A DNA stretch of 64,000 nucleotides from Sphingopyxis macrogoltabida (GCF_001314325.1 NZ_CP009430.1:248001-312000), one strand, 5' to 3'. Positions 30,988 to 39,627 are shown, numbered from the stretch's first letter. The notes: a model not told the origin generated them from the letters alone. Numbers and translations are program-made.

Positions 30988-31915
30988 GGATATGCTCCAG
31001 ATAATCAGTGGGCCAGCAACACTCCATCCAGCCGACGCCTTCCTTGCCGTCGATGATGGAGCGGCCGCCGCTCTCGTTGAGGCTGCAATTCGGTACGGGC
31101 TTCAGCGTGTAGCAACCGAACACGTCGGTCTTGATACTGGTCGTTCGGCCGGCTTCGTCGACGACCTCGGCGGTGTAGCCGGTCTGCCAATATTGATCGT
31201 CATAGATGACATCGACCGCGACGGTCTCGACGCGCGATGCCTTGCCGTCCTTGTAGACATAGCCGCGGATGTTTTCCTTGCCGAGCGCGTTGAAGCGCCA
31301 GAAGTGCACCGAAATCTCGTCGCCGACCTGGCCGACGAACCATTCATATTGCTGGAAAGGCACCCAGTCGCGCGTGCCCCAGCTATGGTCGCGGTGGCCG
31401 GTGGCGTCGAACTCGATCACGCGCTCGCCGATACGCAGCGTGCCCCTGACGCGGCCGGCCTGTTCGATGCGATCGGTCGCGCAATAGGCAGGGCAACCGC
31501 GCGGGTCGGATGCATAGGCATAAGGCGGATGGAAGGCGTTGAATTCGAAATCGAGCGTGGCCTCGGGGGTTTCCCAGCGAACATGCGCGGCGCCGAACTG
31601 GAGATCCTGCTGCATCTCGAAGCCTTCGATCTGCCAGTCGTCGAAGCCCATGTCTGGAGAAACCGGACGGTCGGCGAGGCGCTGCTGGATCGGATCGCCG
31701 CCGACGCCCGGCCCGAAGACGGCGAGCGCGGCACCGGCGACGCTGTCCTTCGAGACCCAAGTGTAGGTGAAGAAGGCGATCTGATGCTCGGGGAGCACGA
31801 CGATATAGGGAATGGATTCGCGTCCCATGGCAACGTCGGGGAGCTTGTGACGCCCGTCATGGACGACATCGATCTCCATATCGGGTTCCACCCAGACATT
31901 GCTCTCAAACATCAT
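30968..31915 (-). CDS. Second lipocalin-like protein of the DUF7064/DUF7065 type
   Basis: A 315-residue protein related to the product of 28386. It contains GERVIEFDATGHRDHSWGTRDWVPF followed by an aromatic beta-rich C-terminal half (residues ~170-315) and an N-terminal beta domain (residues ~20-150). No signal peptide is visible. Two-domain architecture, aromatic richness and the D-x-SWG-R block suggest a hydrophobic ligand cavity. It is the first gene after the receptor at 32004 on the same strand, and its tail overlaps the kinase start. ATG follows GGAGAGAG. The family assignment is from memory, and the function is unknown. Confidence 0.6.
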   Translation of the reverse strand: MMFESNVWVEPDMEIDVVHDGRHKLPDVAMGRESIPYIVVLPEHQIAFFTYTWVSKDSVAGAALAVFGPGVGGDPIQQRLADRPVSPDMGFDDWQIEGFEMQQDLQFGAAHVRWETPEATLDFEFNAFHPPYAYASDPRGCPAYCATDRIEQAGRVRGTLRIGERVIEFDATGHRDHSWGTRDWVPFQQYEWFVGQVGDEISVHFWRFNALGKENIRGYVYKDGKASRVETVAVDVIYDDQYWQTGYTAEVVDEAGRTTSIKTDVFGCYTLKPVPNCSLNESGGRSIIDGKEGVGWMECCWPTDYLEHIRAHGPY

Positions 31916-31953
31916 CTCTCTCCAATTTTCTTATTGAAATATATGCGGTTACT

Positions 31954-31993
31954 GCATCGCGGCCCCGGCGGGAGGTTGCCAGGACCGCGATGC
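31954..31993. terminator. Hairpin after the receptor gene
   Basis: GCATCGCGG and CCGCGATGC arms (with an inner CC/GG extension) around a 15-17-base loop, located 11 bp past the receptor stop on the minus strand. It lacks a T-run on that strand, so partial termination or mRNA end stabilisation between the abundant receptor and the downstream enzyme genes is more likely than full termination. Confidence 0.55.
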
Positions 31994-32003
31994 CCCCTTT
32001 TGC

Positions 32004-34616
32004 CTAGAACCGAAGCGTCGCCTCGACACCATAGGTGCGCGGCTGGGCGCGAACGCGGTAGCCAGTGCCGAACAGATTCTCGAGGCTGATACCGAACGGG
32101 TAGTAGAGCTTGTTGGTCAGGTTCTTGCCCCAGACCGAGATCGAATAATTGCCCATCGTATAGGTGGCACGGGCGTTGGCGACCCAATATTTGCCGTTGC
32201 CGTCACCGAACTTGCCCGAGGCCACCGCCGGGAGCGGGCCGCGGCTGTAATCCTTGAACGAGTCGAAATAGAACTGGCCGGTGTAATTGACGTCGCCGTG
32301 CAGCGTGAACTTGTTGTCGCCATCGTCGATGACGTCCCAATCGGCGGCGAAGGACGCCGACTGCTTGGCGGCATAGGGGAAGGGATTGCCCCCGACGCTG
32401 ACCGGCCCGCCCGAGGATACGACGCAGCTGCCGAGCTGCGCGGGGAAGTTAGGAATCGTCGACGGATCGGCGGGGCAGTCGCCGCCCTTGTAGCTTGAGT
32501 CCAGCAAACCGAAGGAGGCGCTGAGCGTGAAACCGTTGACCGGTTCGACGATCGCTTCGACCTCAAGGCCCTTCAGCGTCCCGTCGAGCGAGATGAGGTT
32601 GGCGGTTGCCGACGCATCGACCACCTGTCCCTGCTGCCCCTTATATTTATAGTAGAAGGCCGAGATGTTGAACTGGGCGCGATTGTCCCAGAAGCGCGAC
32701 TTGATCCCGCCTTCGAACGCATCGACCTGCTCGGGCTTGACGAAATAGACCTGGTTGGCGCTGCCATAAGCGAGGCCGTTGAAGGTCCCCGAGCGGTAGC
32801 CGCGGCTGTAGCTGGCGTAGACCATGACATCCTCGACCGGCTTCCAGTCGACGATCGCGCGCCCGGTGACGCGTCCCGCCGAGCCCTGGTTCCTGAGACC
32901 GCCCGGAAGCGGGATCCCCAGACCCTGGAAGGACGGGATGACGACATTGCCCGCCTCGTCGCGCACATCCTGCAGGAAATAGGGGGCGAAGGCCCCGCCC
33001 TGCTGGAAATCGGAGACGGTGATCAGGCGCGCCGTGCCGGTATCGTCAAAATAGGTGGTGACACCGTCGAGGAAGCGGTTCTTGTCCTTCGTGTAGCGCA
33101 GGCCCGCAGTGAACTTGAGGGTCGGCGTCAGCTCGTAGCTCGCCTCGCCATAAGCCGCATAGGACGTGCGCTTCTGGACGAAATGCTGGGTCGCATAGAT
33201 GCCGGTCGGGAGCGAGCCTGCCGAGAGCGCGGTCCCGTTGAACGCGCCGCCCGGGTTGAAATAGCTCGCCGGAAGACCGACCGCGGCCCGCACATCGCGC
33301 AGGAAGTTGAAGAAGTCGGGGGTGTTGTCTCCCGTCACCTTGTCCTTGCCGTAGAACGCTCCGACGATCGCCTTGAACGGACCCCCGTCGAAATCGAGGC
33401 GCACGTCCTGGTTGAACGCGCTGAACTTCGACCGGTAGCCGATCGCGCAGAGGCGGAGCGGGGTGCCGTCGCAGTCGGTCGACGACTGCGAGTAGAGTCC
33501 GTCGTCATAGCCGCTCACCGAGATGAGCTTCAAATTGTCGGTGAGATCGATGCGGGCGTCGAAGACCACGCCGCGGGCCCGTGACGTCGCGACACCGACC
33601 GAGTCGAGTTCGACTTCGTTGATCCCGAGGCCGCGGCCCGACTGGCTGTAGCTCGTCGGAAGGAGCCCCGCCGGCGCGAGCGCCGAGAAGAGCCCGCCGA
33701 GCAGGAAGTTCGGGTTGGTGTAACTGATCACATCGCTCGTGCGCGACGAACCGGTCGGAATCGGGCTCTCGGTGCCGCCTTCGGCTTCGGCTGCGTAGAC
33801 CTTGAGCTTGAGATCGACCGTGTCGACGGGTTTCCAGCGCATCGACAGGCGAAGGCCGTAGCTCTGGGTACCGCCGGGGCTCCGGCCGGTGTTGAAGTTC
33901 AACCCCGAGGCGCCGCCGGCGGCCGCCGTGCTCGGGCCTTCGGGCAACCGGTTCGCGATATAGGAATCGGCATCGACATAGGTGGCCGCGAGGCGGATAC
34001 CGAATTTGTCGGGCGACGGCGTGACTTCGATCGCGCCCTCGAGGTTGATGCGGTTGTAGTTGCCGTAGCCGGCGGTGAAATAGCCCTCCTGCCCTTCGAG
34101 CTGCGGTGACTTGGTAATGAAGTTCACAGCGCCGCCCGTGGTGTTTCGGCCGTAGAGCGTTCCCTGCGGGCCGCGTACGACTTCGATCTGGTTGAGATCG
34201 TAAAGCTGCTGGCCGTGGCTTGAGCGGAATGCCTGATAGACTTCGTCGACATACACGCCGACCGGCGATGCCGCGTTGGCATTGAACTCGGTGCCGACGC
34301 CGACGCCGCGCACCGAGAAGTTCGGCTGCTGCTGGCCGTAAGGCGAGGACACTTGCAAGTTCGGCATCGTGTTGTTGAGATCGCTCGTCTCGAACACGCC
34401 CTTGTTCTGAAGCGATTCGGACGAGATTGCCGAGACGGCGACGGGCACGTCCTGCAGATTCTCGGACCGCTTCGTCGCGGTGACGATGATGTCGCTGAGA
34501 CCGACCTGGTCCTGGGTGGTGCCGGTTTCTTCCGCTGGCGCTTCCTGCGCGAAAGCGGGCGACGACAGGCTTGCGATCGCAACAGCGAGCACGCTCGCGG
34601 ACATAAGATTCTTCAT
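32004..34616 (-). CDS. TonB-dependent outer-membrane receptor of the oxidation module
   Basis: An 870-residue receptor, the largest in the window. The signal peptide covers residues 1-23 (ending AFA-Q), then TonB-box-like LSDIIVTATKRSEN, plug motifs VPVAVSAISSESL, SVRGVGVGTEF and EVVRGPQGTLYGRN, and a barrel ending VEATLRF. ATG follows GGGAGAG. It is divergent from the XylA-like reductase gene at 34753, and a WTGCGT-N9-ACGCAW dyad lies between them, so both are probably controlled by the MerR regulator at 38899. It should import the substrate oxidised by this module. Confidence 0.93.
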   Translation of the reverse strand: MKNLMSASVLAVAIASLSSPAFAQEAPAEETGTTQDQVGLSDIIVTATKRSENLQDVPVAVSAISSESLQNKGVFETSDLNNTMPNLQVSSPYGQQQPNFSVRGVGVGTEFNANAASPVGVYVDEVYQAFRSSHGQQLYDLNQIEVVRGPQGTLYGRNTTGGAVNFITKSPQLEGQEGYFTAGYGNYNRINLEGAIEVTPSPDKFGIRLAATYVDADSYIANRLPEGPSTAAAGGASGLNFNTGRSPGGTQSYGLRLSMRWKPVDTVDLKLKVYAAEAEGGTESPIPTGSSRTSDVISYTNPNFLLGGLFSALAPAGLLPTSYSQSGRGLGINEVELDSVGVATSRARGVVFDARIDLTDNLKLISVSGYDDGLYSQSSTDCDGTPLRLCAIGYRSKFSAFNQDVRLDFDGGPFKAIVGAFYGKDKVTGDNTPDFFNFLRDVRAAVGLPASYFNPGGAFNGTALSAGSLPTGIYATQHFVQKRTSYAAYGEASYELTPTLKFTAGLRYTKDKNRFLDGVTTYFDDTGTARLITVSDFQQGGAFAPYFLQDVRDEAGNVVIPSFQGLGIPLPGGLRNQGSAGRVTGRAIVDWKPVEDVMVYASYSRGYRSGTFNGLAYGSANQVYFVKPEQVDAFEGGIKSRFWDNRAQFNISAFYYKYKGQQGQVVDASATANLISLDGTLKGLEVEAIVEPVNGFTLSASFGLLDSSYKGGDCPADPSTIPNFPAQLGSCVVSSGGPVSVGGNPFPYAAKQSASFAADWDVIDDGDNKFTLHGDVNYTGQFYFDSFKDYSRGPLPAVASGKFGDGNGKYWVANARATYTMGNYSISVWGKNLTNKLYYPFGISLENLFGTGYRVRAQPRTYGVEATLRF

Positions 34617-34675
34617 TAGCGCTCTCCCGTATGCACTCGGATGGGGAGCTCCGGTGCGATCATGTCCGCAATTTA

Positions 34676-34696
34676 TTGCGTGACCTTGATACGCAA
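34676..34696. promoter_or_regulatory. Operator dyad TTGCGT-N9-ACGCAA
   Basis: A perfect 6-bp inverted repeat with a 9-bp spacer between the divergent receptor and reductase genes. The dyad at 38788-38808 has the same core and the same spacing (ATGCGT-N9-ACGCAT). The 21-bp size fits a MerR-type operator, and a merR gene adjoins the second copy. Confidence 0.65.
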
Positions 34697-34752
34697 AATA
34701 ATCTGTGCCACAAACATGTCAACCACTTTACGAATTTTGAGAGAGATGCCGA

Positions 34753-35799
34753 ATGTCGCTGTTATCCAAGCTTTTTGGGAAGGCACCCGACCGCGCCGTC
34801 GAAATCGAGTCGTCGGGTGACCACTTCAATGTGCCTCCGGGTACCACGATTCTTGAACGCGCGCTCGCCGAGGGAATCGCCTATCCGCACGACTGCACGG
34901 TCGGCACCTGCGGGTCGTGCCGAACGCGCCTGATTTCCGGTAAAGTCGAGGCTATCACGCCCTTCGGCTACACGCTCAGCCGCGAGGAGCTCGAGGCCGG
35001 ATATATACTGGCCTGTCAGGCCCTGCCGAAGTCCGATCTGGTGCTCGATGTCGAGATCGGAAGCAGCGCCGACGCGCAGGCTGTCCGGCAATCCGCGACG
35101 TTCTTCAACGCGAGCGAACTCACCCATGACATAAGGCGCGTTGCAATCAGAGTTGATAAACCGATAAACTATCGCGCCGGCCAATATGCCAATGTTCATT
35201 GGGGCGATGGCTCGGTCCATCGCTCTTACAGTTTTGCCGATGCTCCGATCGCCGGGGGAACCACCGAACCCCATTTCTTCATTCGGCATGTTCCGGGCGG
35301 CCAGTTCACCGACCGCCTCTTCGGCGGCTCGCTTCCCGGTGAGCCTCTCGAACTCGATGGGCCGCACGGCAATTTCTGGCTCCGGGACGGCAAAGGGCCG
35401 ATCATCTGCATCGCCGGTGGGTCGGGCCTCGCCCCCCTCATCAGCCTCTTGCAGGACGCGGCAAATCGGCGCGTGCGTCGCGACTGCATCCTGCTGTTCG
35501 GGGGACGCGGCGAGCGCGACCTTTATGCGGCGGATGCCATCGCCGCGATCCGGAGCGCCTGGACCGCGAGCTTTGACTATTGGCCCGTCCTCTCCGAGGA
35601 GACGAACCCCCAATATCGCAGCGGTTTCGTCACCGACTATGTCCCGCAGGCGCTTGAACGGCTCGGCCCCGGCGCGCAGGGCTATATGTGCGGGCCGCCG
35701 CCGATGATCGATGCGGGCATCCACGCGCTGACCGAGGCCGGGATCGGCCTGCCCGACATCCATTATGACAAATTTACAGACGCCAGCACCGGCGCGTGA
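34753..35799 (+). CDS. Oxygenase reductase: 2Fe-2S ferredoxin plus FAD/NAD domains (XylA-like)
   Basis: A 348-residue electron-transfer flavoprotein. The N-terminal plant-type 2Fe-2S domain has Cys48, Cys53, Cys56 and Cys88 (CTVGTCGSC...C). The FAD site is RSYSFADAP from Arg157, and the NAD domain has CIAGGSGLAPLISLL and MCGPPPMIDAG. The domain order ferredoxin-FAD-NAD is that of XylA, the reductase of xylene monooxygenase. The membrane hydroxylase of that system, a XylM-like protein, is encoded at 37653. It would pass electrons from NADH to the hydroxylase. It is followed by the aldehyde dehydrogenase gene 16 bp later. Confidence 0.9.
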   Translation: MSLLSKLFGKAPDRAVEIESSGDHFNVPPGTTILERALAEGIAYPHDCTVGTCGSCRTRLISGKVEAITPFGYTLSREELEAGYILACQALPKSDLVLDVEIGSSADAQAVRQSATFFNASELTHDIRRVAIRVDKPINYRAGQYANVHWGDGSVHRSYSFADAPIAGGTTEPHFFIRHVPGGQFTDRLFGGSLPGEPLELDGPHGNFWLRDGKGPIICIAGGSGLAPLISLLQDAANRRVRRDCILLFGGRGERDLYAADAIAAIRSAWTASFDYWPVLSEETNPQYRSGFVTDYVPQALERLGPGAQGYMCGPPPMIDAGIHALTEAGIGLPDIHYDKFTDASTGA

Positions 35800-35815
35800 T
35801 TCACGGGAGAATGAG

Positions 35816-37255
35816 ATGAGCCTTGATCGCAACAACTTTTTCATCGGCAATGAATGGGTCCGGCCCGCGTCCGACCGTCGCTTCAAGATCCATAACGCCT
35901 CGACCGGCGAGCATGTCGCGACCGTGCCCGAAGGCGTCGAGGCCGACGTCGATGCCGCCGTCGCCGCAGCACGCCAAGCCTTCGACCATTCGCCCTGGCC
36001 GCGCCTCAAGCCCGCCGAGCGTGCCGACATCATGCTGCGCTTCATGGCCGAGCTCGTAGAGCGCGGCAGCGCGATCGCCGAGGCCGTCAGCCTCCAAAAC
36101 GGTATGCCGGTCACCCTCGCCAACATGCTCGAGGCGCAGTTTCCGGCAGGCGTCCTCCAATATTATGCGAGTCTCGCCGACAGCATCACGGCTAGCGAAA
36201 GCCGCCCCTCGCAGATGGGGCAGGAAACGCTCGTCGAACGCGCGCCGGTCGGCGTCGTCGCAGCGGTCGTGCCGTGGAACTTCCCGGTGACCCTCGCCTT
36301 CAGCAAGATCGCTCCGGCGATGCTGACCGGCTGCACCCTGGTAATCAAGCCTTCGCCCGGGACGGTGCTCGATTCCTATCTCGTCGCCGAAGCCGCGCTG
36401 GCGGCAGGAGTCCCCCCAGGCGTCATCAATATCGTCGCCGCCGACCGCGAGGTCGGCGCCTATCTCGTATCGCATCCGGGTATCGACAAAGTCGCCTTCA
36501 CAGGCTCGACCGGTGCCGGCCGTGCGATCGCCGCGCAATGCGGCCAGCTCCTCCGGCCGGTCACGCTCGAGCTAGGCGGCAAGTCCGCGGCGCTGCTCCT
36601 CGACGACGTCGACCTCGGCGCCTTTCTGCCTGCCATTCCGATGGTAAGCATGCTCAATAACGGGCAGGCCTGTTACAACGGAACGCGGCTTCTCGTGCCA
36701 GATACGCGCTACGACGAGATCGTCGGCGCGGTGGCGGAGACGGTGTCGAGCTTCACGGTCGGCGATGCGCTCGACCCCGCCACGCATGTCGGGCCGATGG
36801 CCTCGGCTGCGCATCGCGACCGCGTCGAATCCTATATCGCGAAAGGCCGCGACGAAGCGCGGCTCGTTGCCGGCGGGGGCCGTCCCAAGGGACATAACAG
36901 CGGCTGGTTCGTGGAACCGACAGTATTCGCCGATGTCGGCGAGAATGCCGTCATCGCCCAGGAGGAAATCTTCGGCCCGGTGTTGTCGATCATCCGCTAC
37001 GCCGACGAAGCCGATGCCGTGCGTATCGCCAACGCCTCGCAGTTCGGTCTCGGCGGCTCGGTGTGGAGCCAAGACCAGGCGCGCGGCATCGCGGTTGCGC
37101 ATCAGGTCGAGAGCGGCACGATCGGCGTCAACGGCTATATGCCGTCGCTCGGCTCACCCTTCGGCGGGATCAAGGCGAGCGGCATGGGCAGCGAGTTCGG
37201 CCCCGAGGCTCTCGCCGGCTACCAGCGCACCAAGTCGATCTATGTGATGGGATGA
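35816..37255 (+). CDS. Aldehyde dehydrogenase (NAD(P)-dependent, XylC/benzaldehyde-dehydrogenase-like)
   Basis: A 479-residue enzyme oxidising an aldehyde to a carboxylic acid. Asn154 lies in VVPWNFPV, Glu252 in LELGGKSA and the catalytic Cys286 in NNGQACYNGTRL. The nucleotide region FTGSTGAGR is intact. ATG 35816-35818 after ACGGGAGA is chosen; the frame is open a little further upstream, inside the reductase gene. It forms a two-gene unit with the reductase. Together with the XylM-like hydroxylase and the alcohol dehydrogenase it makes a complete methyl-to-carboxylate oxidation route like the TOL upper pathway. Confidence 0.92.
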   Translation: MSLDRNNFFIGNEWVRPASDRRFKIHNASTGEHVATVPEGVEADVDAAVAAARQAFDHSPWPRLKPAERADIMLRFMAELVERGSAIAEAVSLQNGMPVTLANMLEAQFPAGVLQYYASLADSITASESRPSQMGQETLVERAPVGVVAAVVPWNFPVTLAFSKIAPAMLTGCTLVIKPSPGTVLDSYLVAEAALAAGVPPGVINIVAADREVGAYLVSHPGIDKVAFTGSTGAGRAIAAQCGQLLRPVTLELGGKSAALLLDDVDLGAFLPAIPMVSMLNNGQACYNGTRLLVPDTRYDEIVGAVAETVSSFTVGDALDPATHVGPMASAAHRDRVESYIAKGRDEARLVAGGGRPKGHNSGWFVEPTVFADVGENAVIAQEEIFGPVLSIIRYADEADAVRIANASQFGLGGSVWSQDQARGIAVAHQVESGTIGVNGYMPSLGSPFGGIKASGMGSEFGPEALAGYQRTKSIYVMG

Positions 37256-37262
37256 AGCATGA

Positions 37263-37291
37263 GGAAAGGCGCCGCGGCGCGGCGCCCTTCC
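37263..37291. terminator. GC-rich hairpin between convergent genes
   Basis: GGAA-GGCGCC at 37263-37273 pairs with GGCGCC-TTCC at 37281-37291, with minor imperfections, between the aldehyde dehydrogenase stop (37255) and the DUF2834-like stop (37306). It is a likely bidirectional terminator without a clear T-run. Confidence 0.5.
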
Positions 37292-37305
37292 CAGCTGCCT
37301 CTAGC

Positions 37306-37653
37306 TCAGCCGGCGGTGCCGGCCTTGGCGAGATGGCGCTCGCGCGCCACGAGATAGAGCGGGAAGGCGAAGCAGGTGCCGATGAAGGACAGGCCGAAAT
37401 AGAGCCAGCCCTTGCGCGCACCAAGCCCGATCCGCACCGCATCGGGCACGACCCAGATCATGAAGACCGCCCAGGCCGCCAATATGTCGATGGTGAGAAA
37501 GGCGGCGGCGCTGCCGCTGCGATAGGCATCGAGAAAGAAGGTCGGCAGGAGCAGCAGATTGCCGCCCTCCCTCACCCACGCGATCCCGTGAAACCAGGCC
37601 GCGGCCGCCGAGGCAACCGCGATCAGGATATAGAGCAGGTGGCGGGCGACCAT
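37306..37653 (-). CDS. Small membrane protein, DUF2834-like
   Basis: A 115-residue protein with about three hydrophobic segments (residues 5-22, 47-70, 83-103) and a basic tail. The patterns FFLDAYRSGSAAAFLTIDIL and FAFPLYLVARERHL match the DUF2834 style. The start overlaps the stop of the XylM-like hydroxylase (TGATG), so the two are translated together. It may be an accessory or assembly factor of the membrane hydroxylase. No function is established for the family. Confidence 0.7.
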   Translation of the reverse strand: MVARHLLYILIAVASAAAAWFHGIAWVREGGNLLLLPTFFLDAYRSGSAAAFLTIDILAAWAVFMIWVVPDAVRIGLGARKGWLYFGLSFIGTCFAFPLYLVARERHLAKAGTAG

Positions 37654-38762
37654 CAGCTGGCGGCCCAGGCGCCTGCAGGCTTTTCGTCGAACCAGTCGGG
37701 CCAGCCGGCGGCGCGGTTTTGCGCCCTCGCAAGCTCGCGTTCCTCAGGCGTCGCCAGTTCATTGTCCCAGCGCTTCAGCGCCGGCTTGATCACGGCATTG
37801 TGCCAGAGCGGCGGGATCAGAGCCGAGAAGAAACAGACGAACACGCTCGGCATCGGGATCCACTGGCGGTCAGGACGGAGCTCGTGGAAGGCGGCGAAGC
37901 TGTCGGTGTGGTGGTCGGCATGGTTGGTGATCTCGAAGCCCATCACGCGCGACAGGGGCTTGAGATGATTCCAGACATGGCGGCGCGCGATCGCGCCGCC
38001 GGGGACCCGAGTGAGCCCGTAATGCTGGAAATAGTTGAAGCTCTCGACCCAGAAGCGCGCGCCGACCATGCCGGCAAGAACGACAGCCACCGCGGTCCAG
38101 CCGCCGATCAGGAAGACGAGGCTCTGCATCACGAGCTGCGCGAGGAGCGCTTTCCAGATGCGGTGCTGGATCGACCAGCGGCCGTAGCCCTGCTTCTCGA
38201 GGCTGTCGCTTTCCATCCGCCACGCGTCGCGCGTGCTCTGGATGACCGCCTTGCCGGTAAAGCCGTAGAGCGAGACGCCGCGGCGCGCGGTGTCCCCGTC
38301 ATGTTCGGTCGCGACGTCGAGGTGGTGACCGGTCACATGCGCGATCTCGCGGGTGCAGTCGAGATAGCAGACCTGCGAATAGGTGCCGATGAACCGGCGC
38401 AGCTTGCCGCGCTGATGATAGAGCTCGTGCGAGGCGGGCACGAGCGGGACAACGCTCATCCAGGCAAGCGAAAGGATCGCACCGGCATATTGCCAGGGCG
38501 TGATCGCCTCTGAAGAACGCACCCAGAAGGCCGCCATGAAATAGAGCCCGACCGCGAGGATTGTCGCGAGCCAAACGGGCAAGTCCGCCATCAGGCCGCG
38601 CTTCATTTCACGCGGACGCATATCGTTGGGCAGCACCGAATCGATCAACCCGAGCAGCGGAAGCGAGGCGATGCCGATGAAGACCCAGTTCCCGCCTAGC
38701 GCAAACCCCGCATAAGCGGCGATCTGCACGAGCACAGGGGTATAATAACGCGTGTAGTCCAT
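37653..38762 (-). CDS. Membrane-bound non-heme di-iron hydroxylase (XylM/AlkB-like)
   Basis: A 369-residue integral membrane monooxygenase. Histidine clusters expected for the di-iron site are HELYH (112-116), HVTGHH (142-147), NYFQHYG (243-249) and NHADHH (280-285). At least four hydrophobic segments surround them. The length equals that of typical XylM proteins, and a XylA-like reductase is encoded nearby, supporting a xylene-monooxygenase-like system. Rubredoxin at 25026 suggests AlkB-type electron transfer as an alternative. It would hydroxylate a methyl or terminal carbon. ATG at 38760-38762 follows GAGAGAGGAG. It is divergent from merR. Confidence 0.9.
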   Translation of the reverse strand: MDYTRYYTPVLVQIAAYAGFALGGNWVFIGIASLPLLGLIDSVLPNDMRPREMKRGLMADLPVWLATILAVGLYFMAAFWVRSSEAITPWQYAGAILSLAWMSVVPLVPASHELYHQRGKLRRFIGTYSQVCYLDCTREIAHVTGHHLDVATEHDGDTARRGVSLYGFTGKAVIQSTRDAWRMESDSLEKQGYGRWSIQHRIWKALLAQLVMQSLVFLIGGWTAVAVVLAGMVGARFWVESFNYFQHYGLTRVPGGAIARRHVWNHLKPLSRVMGFEITNHADHHTDSFAAFHELRPDRQWIPMPSVFVCFFSALIPPLWHNAVIKPALKRWDNELATPEERELARAQNRAAGWPDWFDEKPAGAWAAS

Positions 38763-38787
38763 CGTCGGAACTCCTCTCTCCGACTCA

Positions 38788-38827
38788 ATGCGTAACATAT
38801 ATACGCATTACGATAAAGCACTTTATC
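38788..38827. promoter_or_regulatory. Two adjacent dyads: ATGCGT-N9-ACGCAT and GATAAAG-CA-CTTTATC
   Basis: The first dyad (38788-38808) matches the one at 34676-34696 in core and spacing. The second (38812-38827) is a 7-bp inverted repeat around two bases. Both lie between the XylM-like gene and merR, in the position of an overlapping divergent promoter. MerR proteins usually bind a single dyad between -35 and -10, so the second may serve another factor. Confidence 0.6.
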
Positions 38828-38898
38828 ATTTGACGACTTATGAGCGATTTTTTGCGTTGCCCTCGGCGCAAGGGAAGGCTTATTCGGGGCGCGTGAAA

Positions 38899-39627
38899 AT
38901 GCGCGATCTGGAAAAGCGGACAGGGGTCCACCGGGAGACGATCCGGGTTTACTTTCGGCACGGGCTCCTCCCGGAGCCGGAGCGACCGGCGCCCAATGTC
39001 GCCGACTATGGCGAGACGCATGTCCAGGCGGTGCTTGCGGTCCGCAAGCTGCAGCGCGACGACGGTCTCACCCTGCCCCAGATCAAGGAAGCGCTACGCG
39101 GGCAAAACAGCGATGGCCGGGTCGATGCCGCGGCCTTCCGCAACCTCGAGGCGCTGGTCGCCGCGCGCGTCGGCATGGACGGCGAGGTCCTGCTTGAAAC
39201 GCTGACCGCGGCCTGGCCCTATGCCGAGCATGACGCGAAGGTCTTTCAGGGTCTCGGGATCGTCGAGATCCTCGACACGCCCAAAGGCCCTGCCCTCAGC
39301 ATCATGGACAGCCGCATCGTCACGATCTGGCAGTTGATGCGCGCCGAGGGCTATACCGAGGAAAACGGGTTTCCTCCGACCGTCGTCGATTTCTACGCCA
39401 AGCCCGCCGACATGGTCGCCCGCGAGGAATCGCAGCGGTTCATCGATGCGACCGAGGGACGAATGGACGACGCCGAGGCCGCGCGCATCTTCCATGCCGG
39501 TATTCGTCACATGGTCGACTTCTTCGCGCTTCTCCGTCTCAAGAGCCTGATGCGCTATATCCATTTCGACGACGTGACCGGTCATGTCGACGCGGCGCGG
39601 CGCGACGCGAACGGACCGCCCAAATAG
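38899..39627 (+). CDS. MerR-family transcriptional regulator
   Basis: A 242-residue regulator. MRDLEKRTGVHRETIRVYFR with HGLLPEPERP and VRKLQRDDGLTLPQIKEAL is the MerR winged-HTH with its recognition helices. The long C-terminal half (residues ~90-242) has no cysteine metal site and is probably a ligand-sensing domain. ATG 38899 after CGGGG gives the family-typical N-terminus; an upstream ATG (38788) would put 37 extra residues over the operator dyads and is rejected. It overlaps the crotonase gene tail to tail by 46 bp. It probably controls the divergent hydroxylase and, via the matching dyad, the 34.7-kb promoters. Confidence 0.85.
   Translation: MRDLEKRTGVHRETIRVYFRHGLLPEPERPAPNVADYGETHVQAVLAVRKLQRDDGLTLPQIKEALRGQNSDGRVDAAAFRNLEALVAARVGMDGEVLLETLTAAWPYAEHDAKVFQGLGIVEILDTPKGPALSIMDSRIVTIWQLMRAEGYTEENGFPPTVVDFYAKPADMVAREESQRFIDATEGRMDDAEAARIFHAGIRHMVDFFALLRLKSLMRYIHFDDVTGHVDAARRDANGPPK

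Noticed and set aside
38788..38898. Upstream ATG extending MerR by 37 residues
   Set aside because: The extension lies over the operator dyads and does not look like a MerR N-terminus. ATG 38899 begins the standard HTH and has a GGGG site.
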